Positions 41,139 through 51,235 of a DNA stretch of 64,000 nt are shown here, piece after piece. How positions within the stretch are numbered: position 1 is the stretch's first letter; the number at the start of each line of letters is the position of its first letter. This DNA is from Microvelia longipes (Eukaryota; Arthropoda; Insecta; Hemiptera; Veliidae), in assembly GCA_018340805.1 (NCBI GenBank), contig JACMZG010001908.1, forward strand, positions 32,424,169-32,488,168. The letters run 5' to 3'. The notes beneath the pieces were generated by a model. That model saw nothing but the letters and a program-made list of their open reading frames with translations, was not told the origin of the DNA and searched no databases. A program made the translations under genes and the position numbers.

Positions 41139-44100
41139 CTGCAACAGAAATTCATACACATTAATGTGCGGTTAATTCATTACTATAAGCTTAAGATATC
41201 GCAATTAAAATGATGTATTATAGTGCACACTGGCATATGTTGGGGTTTGGCACGTTTGCTATACAGCTGTACCATACCAAATTGTTATATATGCTACTTT
41301 AAAGTAAAAACATTGGTACAAGGAACACACGAATTTTATTTAAAACAATCTTACATCATTTTTCATCCTATCTTATAAATTTTATACTCAGAGTTTGATG
41401 GAATGAAAATATTTTTTTTTTATCTAATACCTTTTTAGATAGATATAATCTTCACACAAAAATTTAAATTAAGTTTTTATTTTTTAATTCTTTCCATTAC
41501 TCTACGTAATTGTTATACTCTTCATAAATTAATTTAAATTAATACTTACAAGTACATATTACAAGTCCAGTTCTGGTAAGAAGTTTGCCAAGAAGTTCTC
41601 TATCGTAAGGTCCCCATTTATCATTTACATCATCCCATACGATATCAGCTGCCACGTAGAACTGGAGCGGATAAGAAAACCCAATACCAATCGCAAAGAT
41701 GCATTGAACTACTATCCCGATCCTGAAACATAAATGAATAATCATTATTTATATTTTACTGTTAACATTTAAGATTAAAAACTAAGTAACTTTTGGTTTG
41801 TACCAAATTACTTTGTAGGAACTAAGCATTTGGTACCTTAAACCACTGGATAAATTCCATTATGGTAAAAAATGGAATTTCGTTTGAAGATTCTTTTCGT
41901 CACTGTTAAAGTACCTTAAATTCGGTTAATAGAATAAGTAATTAAGTTAGGTTAAGGGGTGTGGGCACACAATGTCCCTCACACAGTGTCCCAACTCACC
42001 CGGAATATAAGCTCTTTCAGATAGGCCTCTTTTTTTTAGTTCGCCGTTTCTCCACTGCAGCGGGCCAGTTCACCTTGTCCCGCATATATAAAATAATTAT
42101 TTCTTTATTTCCGATATTAAATCATTTAAAGGGATTTTTAACAATGTTAAAAATCTTATTAATTTTAATAAAATAAAATAAAAATATATGTTATGTGTTA
42201 TTTTTAACTTGACCTGATATCATGATAACCATGACGTGCAGAAATTTAATTTGGGTGCTGATTGTGTTTTTTATTTGTCCTTTTAATAGAATAAATGCAA
42301 AATTTATTTTCTCAACAAATAGTCGTATCTTTATACCTAAAGATACACGTAAAGAAGGTCTTTACCTAAAAATGATGATGTTCTTAAAAATAAGTTAAAA
42401 ATTGTCTCGTTACATATTGTTTAAACATAAATAGACTTCTCCATTCAAAATTGATAACCATAATGATAACGTCGGTACAAGGTGAAAAACTAGTATAAGG
42501 AAAAAAAAGAAATGCTATTTTTTTTAGAAAAAAAAATTTAAAAACAGAAAAAGATATATCCTTCGACGGGTTCTTGGTAGAAATTTTAATAAAGAATAAA
42601 GTTTTGAAGCATTTCTTGTCATATACTTTATTGGTTTAGGGACTTAGCTGCCTGGAATTCCCGGGAATGGCCCTAGAGATACGGACAAGTTTTCATTTCT
42701 CCGTCAGTATATCACCCTTCTATCCCATATTCCTGTTTCGATTCGTTGTATCTTCCTTCATTTCCCTCTCTAATCTTATTAAGTTTAATCCAACTTACAG
42801 GATATGACCTGTCTGTAACTAATCTGATTTTAAGTTTCAGCTTGATTATAAATATTGTATGCCATTGATTTATTACGGTTAAGATGGGAGTAGAAAATCA
42901 GAATACGTAGTATATTATATTAGGCTTCCTTGGGGTTTTAAAATTATTTAGTAGAGTAAAGTCTACAATGCTATCGGTTGGTATTTAGTATTTATTTTTT
43001 TATGGTATATCTAATAAACAAACGGTATATCTATTCTATCAACAGTCTGGGCTCACAAAATGGCCTCTTTTAATGCTCTTACCAATCGTTTATTAAGATC
43101 ACCTTTGAACGACGAGAAATATAATGAAGAGATCAATATAATATAACAAATTGCTATCTCTAATGGTGACAATTCTAGGCTGGTAAATAAAATTATAGAT
43201 GAAACACAACGTAAGCAGGCTCTTGATGTAATAAATGAAGATGTTAGTGATAGCAGCCATAATCCTCCTGTTCTTCCGTGGAGATCACTACTCTATATTG
43301 GCAACATCTCCGAACAAGTGAGTAGAAAAGATAGCAATATCGGTTTTCAGAACATACATTCTTTGCGTATTGCTCTCTTGCGTTGCAAGGACCCTGTTAA
43401 TACGGCTGATAAGACTGGTTTCTACACCATTAAGTGTGGAGGATGAGGTTGATGTTATACCGGACAGACCGGTAGACGATTTATTGTCAGATTTGGCGAG
43501 CACTTGTCTTTGAAGACCAGCAGTTTTTATAAACACATAACCGATAAAGGTCATAAAGAAGGACATGAATTCGCGTTGTTACATGTGTTGTTGCCAAAAG
43601 GAGGTAGGATTACATCATTAGGGAGCTTGGAGATTTTCAGGAATAAGCAAAGTTTAGGAGTTAAGCTGCTAAATAAAACGGGGGCAATGGGGGCAGCGTT
43701 TGTTGTTTTGCGTAGGCTTCCAGTCTGATTTCAACCTTTGTTTCAAATGCTATAGTGTGTATATTCTCTTCTTTCCTTGCTTCTCTATCTCTATGGTAAT
43801 TGGGTTTTTATGTTATTTTTATATATGTTTTATATTTTGTACTGTTATTTTTATCTTTTGACTTTAGTTTTATTTATACTTTGTTCTTTATACATTCTTG
43901 GTAGGGACTGATGATGACTGTTAACAGTCGAAAGCCGGCTTTGTAAATATAGTTTTACATTTTGTGGAGATACTTTCGTTTTTTTTTTATTTATTTAATT
44001 AACAAACTTTACCAATTCATATGAGCTAGAGGCGTTAAAAGCAAAAGCAGTAGTCAATACATAACTAAGAATCTTTGTGGCGTACAAGTCTTAAGTCAAT

Positions 44101-47100
44101 TTTAAGTACGCAGTTGAGCATACTTACGCTTCATTAGGATTAATATTTAATGAAAGACTTGATTTAACTTCGTCTCCGAATTTCAGGTATCCTAAGAAAC
44201 CGACGGATACCAACATTGCCATGACTATGGTTAGACCAACGTTCAATACTCCAAATGTTGAGCCGAATTGCCTTGGCTTTTTCATTTCGTTTTGCAGAGG
44301 TAAAATCTGTGAACAGCAAATATGTTCCCATAAATACATAATACTATACTATGAATATTGATTTCAAGGGTATAATAAATAAGGGTGTAGAATAAGTCGA
44401 AATTTTTTTCTCTATCATTCTTTTTGATATTCTTCTTGGTTTCATTAATTTCTAATCAATGGTGTAAGTAAAAAGGAGGAGTTTCTGGGCACGTCCCCTC
44501 GCATTATGGGCATTTTCACTAACAATTCCAACCTAATTTTTCTTTTAAATTTGGCTGGAAAACTAATTATTGCAATGCTATAATTATTGTGCCACCATCA
44601 GACACCCCACATGAAAAGTGAATTTATGGCTTGTGTGGTATAAATATTTTCTGACATTGCCACCATATACACCATAATTAAGTATGAATGAAGTCCGGTC
44701 TATATAATTTACAATTGGATCAAAAGTGTGGACATATAGAACAAAACAAACAATAAATTTAATCTATTCTAACGTCCTTTTTTCATCTGCTCAAGAATGT
44801 AGGTCGAATTAAGAGGAAAAGGAAGAATAGAGCTTCCTCTTTGTTTCACGGTATCACGTCACGTAATCATTCCAAGGCTATACCGTACAACTTTAACAAA
44901 TTAAAAAAAGTAGAATAAAATGAATACTAATAATCACTCGTAAAAACCAAAGGTTTTCAGCTGTTGCATTATGGATTGAATTGATTATATTATTTTAGAT
45001 TAATTGAATTACAATTTATTATCATTTATCATGCAATTTGTAATTCTATAGAAAAGTTATATTGGAAAATACAACAATGATAATAGAATTTTAGTGTAGC
45101 GTATTATTTAAGAGAGCTAAGGTATCATAAAGTTAATGTTGTTGCTTTTCACTATGTTCATGTTGGTGTGCTTTTTTAACTCACTTTCAAACCCGCAATT
45201 TATCTATAAACTTTTAATCTACATTTATATGACTGCTCAGATAAAATAGCTGAGCAGTCACATGTTACCTTGTGTATAATACACATGGTAACATATGTTA
45301 ATTGTAGCATGTATAAATACATTATAAATACATAAAATTACTGAAATTTTATCCTAGTTTTCTTTATTTGCTCAGGTAGAATGAGTCAAATTGATTTTAA
45401 CACACTTGTTGATTTGTTGTTACTTAAGACTGAATGAGTATATATTAAATTCAAGGATCTAAATTTATCTAGAACAAAAAAACGCTGTCCTCATTATATT
45501 TTCAAATAGCCTTTTGAGTATATAACTAAGTGCCTCTTGTATTATATGTACAAGAACTTTTGTAACTATTTAAATATAAGAACTAGTCAGAACTATTTTA
45601 AAATAGTTCTGAAATACATCAAACTTACCAACCCAATACCTTCAAATGCATATATGACGGTTCCAACAAACAACGGCAGATCTTCTATGTGTCCCGTTAA
45701 TGACCTGGTGGATGGGTCAGGTAGGCCATCTCTGCATGTGACGTACAACGTTAGAAATACAGCACCCATGACACATATATTTGAACCGAGAGATATGGGG
45801 GCTAAAAATTTTAGTGAGGTAATCAGAGAACTTGCTAATATTGGTATAAATATCATCAGCATGTAAATTCGATTGTCCAAATTAACATTCCAATTCTGCC
45901 TTACTATCTGAAAAATATACACATTGTTTTTTTAAAAATCTCTGATCAAAAATAAATTATATGCTAAATAAGTAAAATGTTGGCCTTTTTCCGAAAGTAC
46001 TTGAAGCAATAGATTGACGTAATGCTTTCGTGTAAAAGTAAGCTTCATATGCAGCTATGAGCTTGCTACAACTGACGTTTTTCTTCTTTACCTCACCTCA
46101 GAGGGAACAAATTCTATGGAACCTCATGTTAAGGAACCCTGAAGGTATATTAAGACTATCATATTAAGGCCCTAAAAATGATAAATAAATTTTTTGGAAG
46201 TCTTCACCGGGAATGGGAAAAATAGCTTAGATCCATCACTAAAAACAATAATAATCCCTTGGGGTTCTAAAAGTATTCACTGTTGAAGTTTACAATACTA
46301 TCTGGTTGTATTGAGTATTTGTTCATGTAATATCTATTAAACAAACTTTGTCAATTTAATTAGCTAGCTAAATAAATTGATAAATTAACAATTAAAAACA
46401 GTTAATTGGCAAACAAATTAACAGTTAAAAGCAAATGCAGTATTTCAGTAAAGCAGAATTTGATGTATCCTCAATTTAGGTATCCCAAAATCAATTCCCA
46501 AATTACAAAAAAAAATCCAAATACGATTGTATCGATTGTTAGCTACAAGAGTTATTTAATTAACAACGTAACATAAAAATACGTGTTAAGCTTGACCGTG
46601 AAACTGACATTTAATATCACTACTTGGAAAGACCTAAGCTTTTCAATTACTATTTATCTAATTGGTCAAAGTAAATTTTTAACTTATTAGTCATGTATAA
46701 AATTGTTTCCAAGCTGTAATAGTAATGTTTGGCTTCTCAATGAATCTACGCGGATGTAATATGACTTCAACCTACAGTGAAGGGGGGTTCTGCATTGAGT
46801 TAACCAAAGGAGACAATTACCTAAAAACTTATTTTTTACCATCAATTTATTCTTTATAATAACATATACTTTCTCCAAAATAAATAATTTTTACATATAA
46901 AATTAGCTTATGAAAAAAATGTAAACTGATTTTCTATTTATAGTGCCAAAATTATTAAAGTAGTAGAAGGATTAAATATTAGTTTTTAAGTCCTCGGATG
47001 GTGTTGCCTGTCCGTGTGATTGAACGTGTAATCTACGAATATCACAATGCGTAATTTATGTCACTTTTTTCATGACATAAATTACATTGGGATGGTAAGT

Positions 47101-49178
47101 AAAACAAGCAATTAAGAAGTAATTTTCATTTTATAAAAAGCAATACTTTTATAAAGAATAAATAGTTTTCAAAAAAATTAAATGTTTTGTGATTTGTATC
47201 TATTGGGAACTTTGTCCATACTCTCAATGAATAACGAATAGTATAAATGATTGCAGTATAAATGATTGTATAAATGATTGCATAAAACTAAATAATAATA
47301 TAATAACTACAACATTTCAAACCCATTTAGTAGAGACAAGGTTTACAAATTAAATTTAGGTTCTTGACGTTTTGTTTCAACTATTTTGTTTTCAAAGTGC
47401 TTCCAAACAAAATAACTTCGAAACGGTTTTCGCATAATCACTTTTAAAATATTTATGAGTTGAAGTAATTCATTATTCCAGTGTAGATGTATATTAGAAG
47501 CCACGATTTAATAACGATACTATAATGTTTCGTTTAAAATGTTGACTTCTTTCAAGAAAACAGTATTTTCTATTAACTGTTTCGACTACAATTTATATTT
47601 TTGAATATTTTATTACAATTCTTAAAGGTGAACAAAGAACAAACTTTTGTAAAAGTTTGATACTACTGTGCAATACCATAACTTATTATCAAATTAAATA
47701 TTTTTTAGAAATTACCTCTTTCAATGTTGATGAAACTAAAACGATGTATACACAGCAAAAGCCTAATTGTGTTGTTATTACGAATGTTTTAACCAACCTC
47801 CTGTAAAATAAGTTTACTTGGTTTTGAAAACAACTAAACTAGGTAAGTAGTAAAAACAATATAAATTTTTAATGAAACAATATAACCATTTTTAAATGGT
47901 TTATGTGTGTTGTTAGCTATAAGACATCTAGATAATAATAAAATTTAGATTTAGATTACGTTTCTTTGGAAGCGACATTTGGTGAAGTCCAATTGACTCC
48001 AGACATGAGTCCAAGTGGAGGATAACCTGCGTTTCACTTTTAATTAAATGTATCTCCAGGACTCATTCATAGTATTTGAATTACATAACTTATTAGTTTT
48101 GTTATTTTCCCATTTAAAAAAGAAGCTGTGATTGTACAGTTTATTTTTTTGTAACGAATTGTGTTTTGTACCATAAATATTATAAATCTATGATGTAAAA
48201 CATTCTCAATATGTAAAAATAACTCATAAATTTAGATTGCGAAACGTTTTTGCAAACGATAAAGTCAACAAGACTAGGCTATCAATTAAAATTCCATTAG
48301 AATATCCCATAAACTCGTAAAATGTAATACAATGAAATACAAATTGTTATCATGTACCTGACACAAGTTGTCCATTTCTGAAATTGTTTTGGTCCATTTA
48401 AAAAACAGTGTTCAACAGTAGATTCAAAACTGGTGCCTTTGAAGTGTTTCTTTTCTTGAACATATTCTGCACAGTTTATCTAAAATAATTCGTGTTGCCA
48501 TATTAATAATAAATATTTTTTAAGGAAGGTTCGTTAGTTGTAAGTACGTTTGAAGTCGTTTAAACATTTCTGTAATCAGAAGAACACCTCTATAAGTGTA
48601 ACTTAAAATAAGGAGCATTTTTATACTTTCCCATACGTTCGTTTCTATAAGTTTCTTCGTATCGATTTTTATGAGAGACTTGTTATAAAAATGCTATACA
48701 GAAAAACGTGTTCACACCCGAAACGAAGCGTCTTGGAGAAATTGGTCCCTAAACGTCTTTTGAATACTTCTAATTTTTAAACCACAACTTCAGATGATTA
48801 GGTGTTCACACCTAACTAGGTATTAAATCCAACATTCAGTTTGGATTCCTTTTTCTTGTTTTCTCAATCTTCTTAAATGAATGGTCTCTGGGACAGTGAG
48901 ATATATTTTCAGGATTATGCTGCGTAAGAGGGTGCTTTTTATTTAATAATAATATAATACTTTGAAGTATTGATGTTGAATAGAAAGCATATTGATTTTA
49001 TAAAAAAATAAAATATTTCGTACCCACCAAGACGTGGTTGTTATAAATACATATGACTCCAAGAATTAGTGTCAACACGGATCCCACTGCCAGGCCAGCG
49101 TGCTTGAATGCTTCACCCATAGCAAACATTCCCGAACCGACATTTCCTTTGAGTGTGTGAACTAGTGTTTCAAAGTAC
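40867..49178 (-). CDS. Proton-coupled amino acid transporter (SLC36/PAT, pathetic-like), 5' end missing
   Basis: Seven exons on the minus strand, in order: 49178-49028, 48479-48358, 47800-47716, 45907-45629, 44306-44128, 41722-41550, 41138-40867. All junctions are GT-AG and phases agree, giving about 420 codons to the stop at 40869-40867. Hallmarks of the Aa_trans/SLC36 family: FETLVHTLKGNVGSGMFAMG at the first membrane helix, TTQLGFCCVYIVLVSSTLKE, LPLFVGTVIYAFEGIGLILP (split over two exons), KPRQFGSTFGVLNVG, FSYPLQFYVAADIVWDD, and IPNIGAFISLIGAVCSTALA near the end. Multi-spanning membrane protein; the family carries small neutral amino acids with protons at plasma or lysosomal membranes. The first coding exon (probably 30-60 residues, ending with two bases of a split codon) is not recognised and must lie above 49178. 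Large introns contain a Penelope-like element. Confidence 0.93.
41139..41549 (-). other. Transporter last intron
   Basis: 411 nt, AT-rich, nothing recognised. Confidence 0.8.
41550..41722 (-). CDS. Transporter exon, FSYPLQFYV segment
   Basis: 173 nt, encodes IGIVVQCIFAIGIGFSYPLQ, FYVAADIVWDDVNDKWG and LLTRTGLVICT. Acceptor TGTTTCAG, donor GTAAGT splitting a Phe. Confidence 0.94.
41723..42879. other. Transporter intron, proximal part
   Basis: AT-rich. A short GC-richer stretch at 41955-42085 (GTGTGGGCACACAATGTCCC) could be a repeat end but has no partner in the window. Confidence 0.5.
43024..43996 (+). mobile_element. 5'-truncated Penelope-like element, 3' half
   Basis: Insert containing a GIY-YIG endonuclease frame (43060-43728) and a non-coding 3' tail with GACTGATGATGACTG...CGAAAGCCGGC (about 43907-43940). 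The reverse-transcriptase core is absent. It lies antisense in an intron of the transporter. Confidence 0.78.
43060..43728 (+). pseudogene. Penelope-like C-terminal domain with GIY-YIG nuclease, three in-frame stops
   Basis: A single reading frame of 223 codons with no frameshift, starting MASFNALTNRLLRSPLNDEK (the region following the reverse transcriptase in Penelope-like elements) and ending at TGA 43726-43728. Three premature stops: TAA at 43144-43146, TGA at 43444-43446 and TGA at 43450-43452. GIY-YIG module: TGFYTIKCGG, then CYTGQTGRRFIVRFGEH, then FYKHITDKGHKEGHEFALL. The two TGA codons lie exactly in the cysteine-rich link between the GIY and YIG motifs. Confidence 0.8.
44128..44306 (-). 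CDS. Transporter exon, LPLQNEMKKPRQF segment
   Basis: 179 nt, encodes ILPLQNEMKKPRQFGSTFG, then a membrane helix and FGDEVKSSLSLNINPNE. Acceptor GTTCACAG, donor GTAAGT. Confidence 0.94.
44307..45229. other. Transporter intron, unassigned
   Basis: AT-rich, nothing recognised. Confidence 0.5.
45230..45294. repeat. Two adjacent near-perfect hairpins
   Basis: First: TGACTGCTCAG (45230-45240), 9-base loop, CTGAGCAGTCA (45250-45260). Second begins two bases later: ATGTTACC (45262-45269), T, TGTGTAT, single A at 45278, ATACACA, T, GGTAACAT (45287-45294), i.e. 15 paired bases per arm with one mismatch and a one-base centre. Intronic. Confidence 0.9.
45629..45907 (-). CDS. Transporter exon, TM4-TM6
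   Basis: 279 nt (93 codons), encodes YMLMIFIPILASSLITSLKF, LAPISLGSNICVMGAVFLTL and LPLFVGTVIYAFEGIGL. Acceptor TTTTTCAG, donor GTAAGT. Confidence 0.94.
45908..46234. other. Transporter intron, unassigned
   Basis: AT-rich. Its distal end may already belong to the repeat copy at 46235. No gene seen. Confidence 0.45.
46235..46445 (+). repeat. Uninterrupted paralogue of the Penelope target repeat
   Basis: CCCTTGGGGTTCTAAAAG, GTTTACAATACTATCTGGTT, CTATTAAACAAACTTTGTCA and AAAAGCAAATGCAGTA occur in one continuous piece here and are split by the insert at 43024-43996. It acts as an empty-site reference. Confidence 0.65.
46446..47715. other. Transporter intron, unassigned
   Basis: AT-rich. Contains CTCGGATGGTGTTGCCTGTC (46994-), resembling 24313. 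A palindromic stretch ATTTATGTCACTTTTTTCATGACATAAAT lies at about 47053-47082. No gene seen. Confidence 0.45.
47716..47800 (-). CDS. Transporter exon, TM3
   Basis: 85 nt, encodes RLVKTFVITTQLGFCCVYIV and LVSSTLKE. Acceptor TTTTACAG, donor GTAATT. Very short; supported by phase and by the conserved TQLGFCCVYxVF motif of PAT proteins. Confidence 0.92.
47801..48357 (-). other. Transporter intron
   Basis: 557 nt, nothing recognised. Confidence 0.75.
48358..48479 (-). CDS. Transporter exon, cytosolic loop
   Basis: 122 nt, encodes INCAEYVQEKKHFKG and FESTVEHCFLNGPKQFQKW, the loop that carries the GP(K/E) motif in SLC36 proteins. Acceptor ATTTTAG, donor GTACAT. Phase joins to the neighbouring exons. 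Confidence 0.9.
48480..49027 (-). other. Transporter intron
   Basis: 548 nt, nothing recognised. Confidence 0.75.
49028..49178 (-). CDS. Transporter exon (first recognised)
   Basis: 151 nt. The first base completes a split codon, then YFETLVHTLKGNVGSGMFAM, KHAGLAVGSVLTLILGVICI and YNNHVL. Helices TM1-TM2 of the SLC36 fold. Acceptor TTTTTACAG, donor GTGGGT. Not an obvious long ORF; found by motif. Confidence 0.92.
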
Positions 49179-50640
49179 CTGTAAAAACAATTTAATAAAT
49201 TAAATTAATAATTGGTATAATAGAAATTTAATAAACTTCCGTGTATAGTCACAAATAACCAAAAAATAAACTCAAAATCATTTTGGGCTCTGAAGGTCTC
49301 AAATATGTTTTAAGAGCTGAAATATGTTTTAAGTTTTTATAAATTGTATTTTTTGTGATTATTTACAAATTTACTTAATACTTAGAACTTAAGTTGATAA
49401 CATCAAGACTGTAGAGTGAAGTTCCTGTAAGAGTGAAACACTCTGGTACGGAGATTTATTTATTTTGAAGTGAAAAGACATAAATTATATTTTGTTCTAC
49501 AAAGAAATATGGTTTCTTTATTTATGGCGAACACCATTTTCACAAAGTAATATAACAAATTTGTTTCCGCAGAGATTTAAAGAAAAAGAAAATAAAGAAG
49601 ATAGTAATATTCAAAGAGCTAGGCGTTTATAGGCTATCGCTCGAACCTCCGCTCTGACTATTTATCTTAGATTTAATCTATATTTTGATGATGAATTTGA
49701 TATTCCTTGCTGAAATAGTTCATCTGAATTAAGTGATTATTTATTTATTTATTATTTTAAACACTTGAAATTGGAATGCTTTTTAAAACGAACAAATGGA
49801 TAGTGTATTACATAATTATGTTAATGAATCCAGGTTGATAATCTTTAAATTTTAATGATTTTATTTACAGTCTTATCGCTCTCTAACTAATCGAGTCTGT
49901 TGCTCCATTTTTAATTATCAACACTAATCGTTTTATATTACATCGTGTTCCGAGTCTAGTGTTTTTATAAGTGTATTTCTTTCTTTAGCGTGGTGAATGA
50001 TAATACCTGTTACTGTGAAGATATCAGTCTTCACGTCGAACAAGGATCTTTATAAATATGGATAGAGCCTATCTATGGAAACATTTTTTACCAAATCCCT
50101 TTTTTCGCGGGGCTCTCCAATACTTTTTAACTTAATATTGTCTGAGTCCCTCTAGTTTCTTTAAGAATGGTGGAGCCTGATATGAGCATATGTATATTTT
50201 GCATATGTATGTAAATTAAAACGTCAGTGGTACCATTCGAGTTTTTGTATTCTATTAATACAAAATACAAATAGACGTATCCTGGGTACAGGATACGTCG
50301 GAACTTCTCATAATTTGACATTTTTGCTGTCATTAATGTCCTAAAAATAATTTTCCTGAAAGATCAAAAGATCGATTTTCGTAATGTGTTTCAAATTTTT
50401 AGCATAAACAAACTAGTAGCTAATCTTAGCTCCCTATGATGTATTGCCATCTGCGAACATTGGATTACACATGCTCACACGTACAGATACACAACTTGGT
50501 AAAAACCATTTAGGATGTCTTCTTAATTAGGTTTCCCTTGAATACAGCTAAAATAATAAAATATATTTTTTTCGGTTTTATATATTTTATTGCAAACCCG
50601 TTAATTTTCCTATATACTTATGGTATAAATGAGGAAACGT
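49179..50640. other. Transporter first intron / upstream region
   Basis: No coding exon recognised; the missing first transporter exon may lie here or further right. About 50440-50650 resembles the body of the 5S-bearing repeat (CACACGTACAGATACACAAC, ATACTTATGGTATAAATGAG), without the 5S part. Confidence 0.45.
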
Positions 50641-50641
50641 A

Positions 50642-51235
50642 AAAATATTGTATATTTATTACTATATAATTCTATAAATACTAAAATAATTTAAGTATTA
50701 GACCCTTGATTAATTTCTAATAAAAATATTTGTATTTTATATATACTATATAATTCTTATTATACTAAAATAATTTAAGTATTAGACCCTGATTAATTTC
50801 TAATAAAAATATTGTATTATAATTACTAATATAATTCTTATAAATACTAAAATAATTTAATATTAGACCCTCTGATTAATTTCTAATAAAAATATTGTAT
50901 TATAATTACTATATAATTCTTATAAATACTAAAAAATAATGTAAGTATTATAGACCTGAATTAATTTCTAATAAAAATATTGTCTTTTATAATTACTATA
51001 TAATCTTATAACTACTAAATAATTTAAGTATTAGACCCTCATTAATTCTAATAAAAATATTGATTTATAATTACTATATAATTCTTATAAATACTAAAAT
51101 AATTTAAGTATTAGACCCTGATTAATTTCTAATAAAAATATTGTATTTATAATTACTATATAATTCTTATAATACTAAAATAATTTAAGTATTAGAGCCT
51201 TGATTAATTCTCTATAAAATATTGAATCTTAAATT
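50642..51235. repeat. Tandem repeat, about 83-bp unit, seven copies
   Basis: AATTTAAGTATTAGACCCTG recurs about seven times at roughly 83-base spacing, each followed by ATTAATTTCTAATAAAAATATT and ATTACTATATAATTCTTATA. Copies differ mainly by one- or two-base indels. Confidence 0.92.

Larger units (their letters stand above)
42880..44090 (+). repeat. Repeat copy interrupted by a Penelope-like element
   Basis: The flanks 42900-43023 (CTTGGGGTTTTAAAATTATT, GTCTACAATGCTATC, CTAATAAACAAAC) and 43997-44065 (AATTAACAAACTTTACCAAT, AAAAGCAAAAGCAGTA) are contiguous in the uninterrupted paralogous copy at 46235-46445. The near-duplicate AATAAACAAAC (43013-43023) / AATTAACAAAC (43997-44007) brackets the insert. 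Confidence 0.7.

Noticed and set aside
43288..43566. Minus-strand 92-codon frame
   Set aside because: Antisense shadow of the Penelope-like GIY-YIG frame.
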